Positions 55,873-64,000 of a DNA stretch of 64,000 nt are shown one piece after another. This DNA comes from Bacteroidota bacterium. Lineage in GTDB: Bacteria > Bacteroidota > Bacteroidia > AKYH767-A > OLB10. Both the position numbers and the translations under genes were made by a program. The number at the start of each line of letters is the position of its first letter. Positions within the stretch are counted from its first letter, which is position 1. The stretch covers positions 62,001 through 126,000 of the forward strand of contig JADJOH010000007.1 of the NCBI GenBank assembly GCA_016713925.1, written 5' to 3'. The notes under the pieces are model-generated. The model was not told the DNA's origin. It saw only the letters and a program-made list of their open reading frames with translations, and searched no databases.

Positions 55873-57326
55873 CTACTGTTTGGACACATCTTTAAGTGTA
55901 ATTTGAAGCCAATTTCCATCCTTCATAAATATTCTCAAATTTTTCTACGCCTTTTAGTAATATAATTGGGCCTGGTGGTCTTTGATTTGGATTTCCTTTC
56001 CAACCACCCAATCTTCCTATTATCCATGATGCCCATGCTAGTACTTTAGGAGAATATGGGTTTGTTGTGGCTTCAGTTACTTTTAATTTTTGCTCGATTT
56101 TTTCCAAGCATTCTATTTCTTTCTCGTCGAAGACGTTTGTTATGGGCTGGCTTTTTTTCCACTCCATATGCAAGGTAGAGTTGCATCACTTTTAGTGCAG
56201 CTGCCAACACCAACAGATAGAGTTTTCTAATACCCCATCCATTTTTAAGTTGGGTTTGCTCTATTTTAAATCCTTGCTTCTTAGTCAATCGAAACAACTG
56301 TTCAATATACCATCTTTGTTTATAACGTTCAATGATTTTCTCTGCATCTTCACCTGTTCGTAGTTCAATTGTAGTGAGAATTCGCCAGTGTATCGGATCC
56401 TTTATTTTACATTACTTTTTTCCTGAACATTTACTACAAATAACTCTTTTGACTTTGGTAATTCCTTGTTAATATATTTCCCATGTGGTCGTTCTAACTC
56501 TACTTTGCATACTTTAATTTCGGCTTGTGCTATCCTTGCAATCTTTTGTTTTCTTAAATCTTTAATTATCGGAATGGATAATTGACCGAGCGACTTTGAC
56601 TTTTTAATGGTTTCATCCATTGAACTTCCATCTGCAAGTTTCCTGTCACTTCTGCTTCTAATTATTAAATCAGTCCGGTCATCCGGCACAGTGCAAAACT
56701 GATCATAAATGTCACCTTCACGATCTTCTATTATCGTGATTGTTGCTGCTTCTGATAATATAGCTTTTGAGCTTTCACTCGCTTTTATCCACTTATAGGA
56801 CTCCTTTTCTTCAATGGGTTGTTGCTTATAAATCCGTGTTGTATTGTTTGACTTATCTTCTTTTCGATGCCATAATTGTACATCGGAATAGCCCAACAAA
56901 TCTTCAGTTTGGGCATCAAGTACCAAGCTAATATGAGTTAAAAAGCCTAACCCCATTTTGTTGCCAACTAATCCTAAACCGCTATCTTCTTCTATGCTTT
57001 CCTTTAGATGCCCTAAACCATAAGAACTACTATCTTGAATTACTAATACATCTTTCCTTGAACATTTCTTTTACATCGTTTCGTTAGAGAACTGATGAGC
57101 TCTGCCTCACTAACGTTTTCATTATCCAAAAACCTGTAAAACCCTTTTTGATCAGCTTCAGTTAACGTGCTACCGTGAACAGAACTTGTTCGAGAAATTA
57201 CTAAGGCTGAAACAACCTTTCTTGCCCTGTCTTCTAACCTTTTATCGCTCAGTTCGCCTTCGAAATCAATTATATAATTTGGTTTCTTCATAAGGCTAAT
57301 TTAATACATTTGTGTCCAAACAGTAG
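55873..57326. mobile_element. IS4-family (IS50-like) insertion sequence, 1454 bp, with target duplication
   Basis: The ends are perfect 16-base inverted repeats (CTACTGTTTGGACACA at 55873-55888; its complement at 57311-57326). Outside them, both flanks carry the same 10 bases, CTGCCGGCAG (55863-55872 and 57327-57336), the expected target duplication. Removing the element and one duplicate gives CCTGCCTGCCGGCAGGCAGG, a perfect 20-base palindrome, so the insertion entered the centre of a hairpin site. Length, end type and a single transposase gene with a Tn5-like N-terminal domain indicate an IS4-family, IS50-like element. It sits between a T9SS gene and the HhH gene. Confidence 0.88.
55892..57291 (-). 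CDS. IS4/Tn5-like DDE transposase, three homopolymer frameshifts
   Basis: Four frame segments form one 466-residue transposase after three single-base corrections: one A added at 57053-57055, one A added at 56405-56408, one A removed at 56152-56158. The order fits Tn5: an N-terminal DNA-binding domain (LSDKRLEDRARKVVSALVIS, KGFYRFLDNENV), the first catalytic Asp in DVLVIQDSSSYGLGHL, the second in TIIEDREGDIYDQF, and the catalytic Glu in RWYIEQLFRLTKKQGF. The C-terminus has LGGWKGNPNQRPPG and ENIYEGWKLA, as in the Tn5 dimerisation tail. Catalytic residues are all present, so the copy may be active if the breaks are sequencing errors. Confidence 0.82.
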
Positions 57327-57423
57327 CTGCCGGCAGGCAGGTTTCGTAATCCTTTTCCGTTTTTAAACGACTACAAGTACTTCCCCACCCCCTATTGTTT
57401 TGACAATACATTTTCTTTGCTTC

Positions 57424-58332
57424 ATGAAAACAAGTAGATTCCGTCATGTATGGATGTCGTATTTTACATACACCAGAAGTGAAAAGAATGCAGCGATGGT
57501 ATTGACTGGATTGTTGTTGGTGATGCAAACGTATCTATGGTTTCGGCATTATACGGATACACCAAGGGAATATCAACTGTCTGCCGAAGAAGCGCAGCAA
57601 TTTCAACAACTGGAAAGTCAGAAGAATTCCAAATCGTTTAAGAGGGAAGATGCAGCCTCGGTTAAATCGAAACCTGTCCTATCGGTATTTGATCCGAACG
57701 AAACAGATTCCGCCGGATTTGTTGATTTGGGAATGAGTCCAAAGCAGGCCGCCTCCTTGTTGCGTTACCGCGATCGCATTGGTGGTTTCAAGGATAAAGC
57801 ATCCGTTCAAAAAGTAAAAGTGCTCCAACCGGAGTTGTTTGCGCAGTGGGAACCTTTCATTAAAATGAAAAACATGGAAGCTCCCGTGATTAAACAGCGG
57901 ACAGGGTTTTTGCAGAAGAAAAAACAAGAATTGCCCATTCTCGATCTCAACCGGGCGGATACGATCGCTTTGCAGGACTTGCCATTGATCGGTTCGGGGA
58001 GAGCGAGGGCGATTGTGAATTACCGGGAGCGACTGGGAGGATATATTTCGGTGGAGCAAATGATGGAGGTGAAAGCGATCCCCGACTCTGTGTATGAAGC
58101 CATTCTTCCCTATCTCAAAGTGGTGAGCGGTCCTTACAGGAAACTCGATATCAATCATTTGTCGGCAGATAGTCTGCGACATCCGTATATGAACAAACAA
58201 TTGGCAAGGATGATCGTTTCTTACAGAGAACAACATGGAGTTTTCAAAACTTATCAAGATCTCAGTAAGCTTCCCTTGGTGAATGCCGAAATCCTCAGTA
58301 AACTTGCACCCTATTTAACCTTTAACCCTTAG
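57424..58332 (+). CDS. Helix-hairpin-helix protein with one membrane segment
   Basis: About 302 residues from ATG 57424. One membrane segment (AAMVLTGLLLVMQTYLWFRHY, about 27-47), a charged linker, then three ComEA-type HhH units: FDPNETDSAGFVDLGMSPKQAASLLRYRDRIGGFK, LDLNRADTIALQDLPLIGSGRARAIVNYRERLGGYI and LDINHLSADSLRHPYMNKQLARMIVSYREQHGVFK. Each has the 'L..LPGIG...A..I..YR...G.F' pattern that binds DNA non-specifically. ComEA acts in DNA uptake, so a periplasmic DNA-binding role is possible; no other competence genes are here. Its stop is five bases before the acyl-CoA dehydrogenase. Confidence 0.85.
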   Translation: MKTSRFRHVWMSYFTYTRSEKNAAMVLTGLLLVMQTYLWFRHYTDTPREYQLSAEEAQQFQQLESQKNSKSFKREDAASVKSKPVLSVFDPNETDSAGFVDLGMSPKQAASLLRYRDRIGGFKDKASVQKVKVLQPELFAQWEPFIKMKNMEAPVIKQRTGFLQKKKQELPILDLNRADTIALQDLPLIGSGRARAIVNYRERLGGYISVEQMMEVKAIPDSVYEAILPYLKVVSGPYRKLDINHLSADSLRHPYMNKQLARMIVSYREQHGVFKTYQDLSKLPLVNAEILSKLAPYLTFNP

Positions 58333-58337
58333 TACGT

Positions 58338-59480
58338 ATGGACTTCAGGCCCACCGAAAGCCAGGAACTTATCGCTCAAACTGTTCGTGATTTTGCAGAG
58401 AAGCATATTCGCCCTAATCTCATGGACTGGGATGAGAGTCAGCGTTTTCCCATTGAGATTTTTAAGAAACTCGGTGAACTGGGTCTGATGGGTGTTTTGG
58501 TTCCGGAAAAATATCATGGGGCGGGCTTGAGTTATTTTGAGTACGTTACCGCGATTCAGGAGTTGGCCAGAGTGTGTGGTTCAGTGGGTTTGTCGATGGC
58601 TGCGCATAATTCGCTGTGCACCGGACATATCATGACTTTCGGAAATGAGGAGCAGAAGGAAAAATATCTTCCGAAGCTGGCCACGGCAGAATGGATCGGC
58701 GCCTGGGGATTAACGGAAGCCAATACCGGATCAGATGCATTGCGCATGCGGGTGGTGGCGAAGCAGGATGGTGATCACTGGATATTGAATGGTGCCAAGA
58801 ACTGGATTACGCATGGCATCAGCGGTGATGTTGCAGTGGTTTTAGCGAGGACAGGCGAGTTGCTCGATTCGCGTGGTATCACGGCGTTCGTTGTGGATCG
58901 CGGTACTCCCGGATTCAAAGCAGGGAAGAAGGAAAATAAATTGGGCATGCGTGCCTCTGAAACAGCGGAGATGATTTTCGAAGATTGCCGTATTCATAAG
59001 AGTCAGTTGCTCGGTAATGTAGGAGATGGATTTATTCAGGCGATGAAAGTGTTGGATGGAGGAAGAATTTCGATTGCTGCATTATCATTGGGAATCGCCA
59101 AGGGAGCATTCGATGCATCAGTAAAGTATTCACAAGAGCGCGAACAGTTCGGACAACCGATTTCTAATTTTCAGGCGATCTCCTTCAAGCTTGCCGATAT
59201 GGCAACACAAATTGAAGCAGCGGAGTTGTTAACGATGCAGGCAGCGGATCTTAAAATCCGTGGCGAGAAGATGACCAAACAAAGTGCTTTCGCCAAATAC
59301 TATGCTTCAGAAGTAGCAGTACGTTGCTCTACAGAAGCCGTACAAATTTTCGGAGGTTACGGATATACGAAAGATTTCCCGGTCGAAAAATTCTATCGCG
59401 ATTCTAAACTCTGCACCATCGGCGAAGGCACCAGCGAAATCCAAAAACTCGTCATCGCAAGAGACATTCTCAAAGCTTAA
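58338..59480 (+). CDS. Acyl-CoA dehydrogenase
   Basis: A 380-residue FAD-dependent acyl-CoA dehydrogenase, which introduces the trans-2 double bond in fatty-acid or branched-chain acyl-CoA oxidation. Features: an N-terminal helical domain (RFPIEIFKKLGELGLMGVLVPEKYHGAG), the FAD/substrate motif WGLTEANTGSDALRMRV, WILNGAKNWITHG, and the C-terminal FGGYGYTKDFPVEKFYRDSKLCTIGEGTSEIQK, which holds the catalytic Glu (GEGTSE), in the position used by short- and medium-chain members. Chain-length preference cannot be fixed. Starts five bases after the HhH gene and is intact. Confidence 0.95.
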   Translation: MDFRPTESQELIAQTVRDFAEKHIRPNLMDWDESQRFPIEIFKKLGELGLMGVLVPEKYHGAGLSYFEYVTAIQELARVCGSVGLSMAAHNSLCTGHIMTFGNEEQKEKYLPKLATAEWIGAWGLTEANTGSDALRMRVVAKQDGDHWILNGAKNWITHGISGDVAVVLARTGELLDSRGITAFVVDRGTPGFKAGKKENKLGMRASETAEMIFEDCRIHKSQLLGNVGDGFIQAMKVLDGGRISIAALSLGIAKGAFDASVKYSQEREQFGQPISNFQAISFKLADMATQIEAAELLTMQAADLKIRGEKMTKQSAFAKYYASEVAVRCSTEAVQIFGGYGYTKDFPVEKFYRDSKLCTIGEGTSEIQKLVIARDILKA

Positions 59481-59515
59481 AAATTTTCTTGCATCAATAC
59501 CTTTTAAGGAACACT

Positions 59516-59545
59516 GATCCCGCAAAGCGGGATACGCGGATTTTT
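59516..59545 (+). terminator. Terminator-like hairpin after acyl-CoA dehydrogenase
   Basis: A 7-base stem ATCCCGC/GCGGGAT with an AAA loop, followed seven bases later by six T, starting 35 bases after the stop. Confidence 0.55.
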
Positions 59546-59625
59546 TATGATGTACACTGATTCATTCGCGAATTTGTACATTCGTCTATTCGCGATTTCG
59601 TCTATTCGTATTTCGTATATTCGTA

Positions 59626-59684
59626 TCCCTGAAGCAGAGACAGGAAAGATGAGTACGCTCATCTTTCCTGTCACGCTTCAGGGA
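59626..59684. repeat. Long near-perfect hairpin
   Basis: Two perfectly paired blocks: 10 bases (TCCCTGAAGC with GCTTCAGGGA) and 15 bases (GACAGGAAAGATGAG with CTCATCTTTCCTGTC), separated by a small asymmetric bulge and closed by a 4-base loop. It lies between convergent genes, flanked by TTCGTATTTCGTA-like direct repeats (59570-59625 and 59690-59701). No T-run follows, so it need not be a terminator. Confidence 0.75.
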
Positions 59685-59718
59685 ATATTCGTATTTCGTA
59701 ACCCCCATGGGGTTATTT

Positions 59719-61383
59719 TCAGAACGAGTAAGTGATTCCAGCTAGCCCAAGGAGGCGATAACTCGGATACTGATACCACCTGAAATATTGCGCGAAACCG
59801 ATATTATTTAAGGATACAAAAGCGGAGAGTACTTTGCTGTAGCGGTAATCGATGCCGATGTTGGCGTCCATCCATCCTTTCAGGTTTTTATAGTCGGAGG
59901 TGACTACGGAGTTGACAGACGTGTATTCAATTCCGGTAATGTTGCTGTTGTAGAAGAGATCCGCTTTGATGAAAATTTTCTCAGCGATGGCATAGTGGCT
60001 GTTGAAGCCTAGGCGGAAAGAGGGAATATAGAGTTGCTCTTTTAATTTATCGGTATTGTAATTGTTGTATTCGACAGAGATGCCTGCCGCGATTTTTTCA
60101 GATTGCTTGTATTCCAAAGATCCTTTGAGTTGCAGTAAGGTGGCTTTATCATAATACACGGAGAAGGTAGTGGGGATCTCGAAATTATTGATGAAGAAAG
60201 GTTGATTTTTAAGTCTCGCCCAGTTGACAATTCCCGTAAACATTAAATCATGTTCGAGTTTTATTGAAGCACCACCGCTGAGGCCTAGCCGCTGATTGGT
60301 GTTTGCAAGTGGAACCGATGATCCGAAGAAGGGATTTTGTCGGCTGAAGCTGCGTAAGTCGTTACGGATAAGGTCGCCGCTGAGTTCAGCGAATATTTTC
60401 ACCGCATCATTAATGACCTGGTATTCTGCTTTGACATAGGGATATAAACGGTAGTCGCTATTATTGTTATTGGATTCTAATGCCAGGTTGGCACCGATAT
60501 CGATGCTGAATAAATCCTGGGTGATGTTAAACCGCGGACGAAAGCGAATGATGCTTCTGTTGAAACTGAAACTCTCCTGTTCAATTTTTCCGAATTCACC
60601 GGAAGCATTCAGGATGAAGGTGGCATTGTTCATCAGCTTACTGCCGCCGATGGAAAATACCGCGTTGTTCTCAGAAGCCTTGCGGTTATCACTGAAGTTG
60701 TAAAACGATAATGCGGACTGATACCTCCATTTATCTTTATCCACATCGAGTGATTGCAGTTTTACACTTCCTTCCACATCACTCATGCTATGTTTCGTTT
60801 CCGATTTGGAGAAGAGCTCAGGTGGGGTTTTGAATCCGTAAAAATGAACCACGTTACGATTGTAAATGAGGTCCGCGCCTAACTTGAATTTCTCGAAGTA
60901 TCTTGTTCCGAAGAGGTCGATGTGGTTATTGCTGTTGCCGGGGAAGCCATAGTCCTTGATTTTTCCGGAAGTGGAAAGATGTTTGTAGCGAACACCCGCA
61001 TCAAAGTTTTTTGATCGGATGCTGTTAAAGGAAACATCCAGCAAGGGCATATTCTCCAGACCATAGCCTGCTTTCACAAAACCATGATATAATTTTTTTA
61101 TCGCATCGTCTTTGATTCGCACCGGCTTGATGGGTGAAGTATTGTAATTCGAATTCATCGGACGTGCTTCCAGTGAATAATTCAGCGATTGCTTATCACG
61201 AAAGGTGCTGGTATCGCTTTCGGGATAGATATTGATTTTAAAAGCGTCGTTCAGCACGGGTTGATATTCCTTTACTACATTGATGTCTTCATTGCCGAGA
61301 TTGTTCGTCTTCGTTCCGCCGCCTTGTGAAGCAGCGATAGAGGGCAGGAGCAGAAGAAAATAGAAGGGGATGTTATTTTTCAT
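59719..61383 (-). CDS. Outer-membrane beta-barrel protein of the TPR pair
   Basis: A 554-residue protein with signal peptide MKNNIPFYFLLLLPSIAASQ. After a short linker (DINVVKEYQPVLNDAFKINIYPE) comes a large barrel with many amphipathic, Asn/Tyr-rich strands (VKAGYGLENMPLLDVSFNSIR, FDAGVRYKHLS), ending in GLAGITYSF with the C-terminal Phe of outer-membrane barrels. The family is TonB-receptor-like in length and strands, but no plug domain is present. It is 26 bases downstream of the long TPR gene, a pairing typical of the phylum. Function unknown. Confidence 0.78.
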   Translation of the reverse strand: MKNNIPFYFLLLLPSIAASQGGGTKTNNLGNEDINVVKEYQPVLNDAFKINIYPESDTSTFRDKQSLNYSLEARPMNSNYNTSPIKPVRIKDDAIKKLYHGFVKAGYGLENMPLLDVSFNSIRSKNFDAGVRYKHLSTSGKIKDYGFPGNSNNHIDLFGTRYFEKFKLGADLIYNRNVVHFYGFKTPPELFSKSETKHSMSDVEGSVKLQSLDVDKDKWRYQSALSFYNFSDNRKASENNAVFSIGGSKLMNNATFILNASGEFGKIEQESFSFNRSIIRFRPRFNITQDLFSIDIGANLALESNNNNSDYRLYPYVKAEYQVINDAVKIFAELSGDLIRNDLRSFSRQNPFFGSSVPLANTNQRLGLSGGASIKLEHDLMFTGIVNWARLKNQPFFINNFEIPTTFSVYYDKATLLQLKGSLEYKQSEKIAAGISVEYNNYNTDKLKEQLYIPSFRLGFNSHYAIAEKIFIKADLFYNSNITGIEYTSVNSVVTSDYKNLKGWMDANIGIDYRYSKVLSAFVSLNNIGFAQYFRWYQYPSYRLLGLAGITYSF

Positions 61384-61409
61384 TGGGTGAGATGCAGTTG
61401 CTTAGTGTA

Positions 61410-64000
61410 CTATTTTTCTTCTTTGTTTAAATCGGTCTCGGGTTCAGGTTGTTCTTCCGGCTTCTTCATTTGATTCATTTCTATGAGCAGCAGGTCATCG
61501 AGTTTTTCTTGCGCCATGGCCTTGATGTCTTCGGGATCAGCAGGGTCTTTTTCGTAATTCTCGAGAATACTCTGTAGGGTAGCTTTGGCCTGGAAGGTGT
61601 CCACCAATGCGATGTAATTGTCTGCAAGCAATATGAAACTTTTCCCTATCCAGAAATCATAAGAAGGTACCTGATTGGCGACATCGTAACATTTCTTCTG
61701 CGAAGCTTTGAAGTTGCCCATTTTATAATCGATAAAAGCGAGTTGGTATTTGGCTTCTGCTCCGGCCAGACTCGATTGTTTTGAAAGTGCTGTGTATTCA
61801 TTTTTAGCCCCAACAAAATCGTTGAGTTGCAGCGCGGACCTTCCATAGGTGAGATGCGCTTCAGAGACGATATCGTTAGAAACTTTTTCACCGTTGATGA
61901 GCTTTTTGGCGTAAGCGATGGCTTCGTTGTAATTGGGTTGAGAATAATAGGATCGCATCAATCCGGTTTGTGCAGCCAATACGTTTTCTCTTAACTCAGC
62001 CGTTGCTTCCAGACGAAGGAAATAGGTAATGGCTTTCGTATATTCTTTGCCGTTATAATGCAATGCAGCAGCTTTGGCGAGGGATTTCTCCGTATAAATA
62101 TTGGCAGGTTCGGAAATGATATTTTCGTAACCTATTAGGGATTGGGAATAGTTTTTATTTCTGAAATCACATTCCGCCTTGTAGAAAGTGGCATTCAGTT
62201 TATAGGCACCGTTGGGGAATTGAGTCAGGTATTTATCGAAGTCGCGCGCCGCATCATCGAAATTCCCTTTGAGGTAACGTTGTTCAGCCGCTTCATAGGT
62301 GATAGAATCCTGTGCTCCGGTACTGACGCTGGCATTGGGAATGTTTTTGACATAAGCAAAGTAATCGTCGGGCTTGCCATTGGAGATGTAGATGTTCTTC
62401 ACACTATTCAAAGCCTCTGCAGCTTCCGGAGTTCCGGGATAAGTGCCAATGACTTTCTTGAACTGAGCCAGGGCCAGCTCATCCTGTTTATTGTTGTAAT
62501 ATACCAAAGCAATATTCAACTGCGACCGTTTTGCATATTGGCTTCCCGGAAATTCTTTCAATAAGAGATTGAAGTTCTCCTTTGCTTTTTCACTGTCGCC
62601 ATTGGCCATATAAGCACGTCCCCGCTCAAACAAGGCATCGGCACGGTATCGTGATTTCGGATAGCTGCCCAACAGACTGGTGAGCGTCCTTGATTTTCCT
62701 CTGCATCTCCCTGTAATCCCTGAATGACACCACGCTGGAAGAGGGCATAATCGGAAGATGCTGCCTTTTCAGTGACCGCGTCGTTGTAGTAGCGCAGCGC
62801 AGATTCATATTCCCGCATCGCATAGTGGCAATCGGCAGTTCGAAGAAGGGCATCATGGTAAATGGCGATTTCATCGGAATTTCTTTTGGCCATGTACTTT
62901 CTGAACCAGGATTGTGATTCCTGATAATTGTTCAGTTTAAAATAGCAGTATCCTAAATTGTAGTTGCCCAGGTTATACATCGACGTATTGACAGAGCCGG
63001 GATTGAAGATAAAGGTCCGGTACTGCTTGATGGCCAGATCTAATTTTTCCTGTTTAAATAAGACTTCTGCTTTCCAATAAATGGCTTTTGCTCTGATGTC
63101 CGGATCTATATCGTTGATGATTGCTTTTTCAAACATGCCGATGGCTTTATCGTTCTCACCATCATTCATCATCTCTATTCCTCTGAAGAAGGCTACTTTC
63201 TGGTAGGCTCCTTTCGTCTTTGTCGTTTTGTTTTTAACATTGTCAAGAGCGATGAGCGCATCTTTGTAGTTACGTGTGCCGAGATAAAGTTCAGCGAGTA
63301 ACTCATTGGCCTCATCAGCATTTTTTGAATCGGGGTAGTTCTTGAGGAAGTCGCTGAATGCCGTTAAGCCACCGGGAAGATTCAATTCATACGAAAGCTT
63401 GGCGTAGTTGAAGAGGGCGTTTTCCTGAATGGAAGTATTGTGATTCAGCTTTGATGCAAACTGGAAGGCGTTCCGTGCTGCTGTTTTGTTGGCGGTTTTT
63501 AAATAACAATCACCCAAGTGATACCATGCATTCTGATCGAGAGAGTCCTGCTTCCCTGTAACTTTCTCAAAATTTTGAATGGCATTGTTGTAGTCGGCGT
63601 TTTTATATTCGCAAAAGGCAATGGTGTATCTGTCATCGCGGCTAAGCGTAGGCGTAGCTTGTGAGTAACCATCAAAATAGACCAATGCGTTTTTATAGTC
63701 TCCTTTTCTGTAATAAGATTCCGCTACAATACGCATGATCTCCGCATTGTTTTGCGGACTCTTGTTCTGCAGGACTGGAACGGCATAGCTGATAACGTCA
63801 TCGTACTTGCCCGTCTCAAAATACATCTGTGTAATATAGTACGGTACCAATGGACCAAAAGTGGCCGAAGAGTCTAATTTCCCAAAATACTCCAGTGCTG
63901 TTTTATAATTGTTGTTGGAATAAGCAATATGACCATAATAGTACTGTGCTGCGGTCTGATATTTGGATTTCACATTCAGAATCTCGTGAAACTTCTTCGC
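61410..64000 (-). CDS. Long TPR protein, 5' end outside window, frameshifted
   Basis: A tetratricopeptide protein of more than 860 residues; its start lies beyond the right edge. In-frame sequence upstream of the GTG at 63973 (AKKFHEILNVKSKYQTAAQYYYGH) shows the frame is open to 64000. TPR units run throughout (YYGHIAYSNNNYKTALEYFGKLD, AWYHLGDCYLKTANKTAARNAFQFAS). The first frame ends at 62558; the second continues from 62672 (GSYPKSRYRADALFERGRAYMANGD). Adding one A to the coding-strand run of four (plus-strand T at 62694-62697) joins them as GDAEEKSRTLTSLLGSYPKS. An acidic tail (KKPEEQPEPETDLNKEEK) ends it. Probably periplasmic; partner of the barrel downstream. Confidence 0.82.

Noticed and set aside
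55873..57326. A composite transposon carrying neighbouring genes
   Set aside because: Only one copy of the element is present and the target duplication lies directly at its ends, so it is a single simple insertion.
7460..62697. Programmed ribosomal frameshifting at each T- or A-run
   Set aside because: The lesions have no shared slippery heptamer or downstream structure, occur as both +1 and -1, and include runs of only three or four. Such short runs do not slip efficiently.
1..64000. CRISPR array, tRNA, rRNA or tmRNA genes
   Set aside because: No regularly spaced direct repeats with unique spacers and no clover-leaf or rRNA-like sequence were found by eye; the tandem repeats present are short and uniform.

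Overview
The window is chromosomal DNA of a Bacteroidota member (order not resolved; the gene set fits the free-living Chitinophagales/Sphingobacteriales/Cytophagales side). Evidence: four proteins with a C-terminal type IX secretion (T9SS) sorting domain, an ExbB-ExbD-ExbD-TonB operon of the phylum's form, the short archaeal/eukaryotic-like ProRS, Bacteroidota-type AMP nucleosidase, PurM and PyrF, a GWxTD lipoprotein, a PorE-like protein, and TAnnTTTG promoter boxes. No tRNA, rRNA or CRISPR array was seen.

Layout. 1-6.6 kb: 3' part of pyrG, yidC, a DUF6438 lipoprotein, a T9SS cargo protein, hppD. 6.8-13.1 kb: a BNR-neuraminidase-N-like exported protein, an alpha-oxoamine synthase family enzyme, and a divergent response regulator / PAS histidine kinase pair. 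13.1-21.8 kb: holA-mqnA and AMP nucleosidase on the minus strand; an HsdR_N-like protein, rmuC, GWxTD, rlmB and a GT39-like glycosyltransferase on the plus strand. 21.8-25.3 kb: an outer-membrane barrel and a low-complexity lipoprotein. 25.4-34.6 kb: proS, a conserved hypothetical, then a minus-strand energy-transduction cluster (exbB, exbD, exbD, tonB, small membrane protein, PstS-like lipoprotein, TPR protein) and yajQ. 34.9-41.8 kb: a tightly coupled block of two FG-GAP T9SS proteins, a lipoprotein and a cytochrome-like beta-propeller lipoprotein, then a DCC-family protein. 41.8-54 kb: mdh, gyrB, a GT22-like transferase, an FMN reductase, a small barrel, a PorE-like protein, purM-prfA, pyrF. 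54-64 kb: a T9SS protein, a complete IS4/IS50-like insertion sequence, an HhH protein, an acyl-CoA dehydrogenase, an outer-membrane protein and a long TPR protein cut by the window end.

The most striking property is that at least ten genes are broken by single-base length changes in mononucleotide runs (6 T, 8 T, 5 A, 9 G and so on), three of them in the transposase alone. In each case adding or removing one base restores a protein matching its family. The lesions hit housekeeping genes (rmuC, AMP nucleosidase, probably exbB) as well as accessory ones, in both directions, while gyrB, yidC, proS, prfA, purM and mdh are intact. Base-calling or assembly error is the simplest explanation, and I annotate these genes at their repaired extents. 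One cargo gene also carries an in-frame TAG inside its T9SS signal.

Functionally the window mixes nucleotide synthesis (pyrG, purM, pyrF, AMP nucleosidase), translation (proS, prfA, rlmB), replication and repair (gyrB, holA, rmuC), central and amino-acid catabolism (mdh, hppD, acyl-CoA dehydrogenase), menaquinone synthesis by the futalosine route (mqnA), and envelope biology. The part least like a described system is the 34.9-41.3 kb surface-protein operon.
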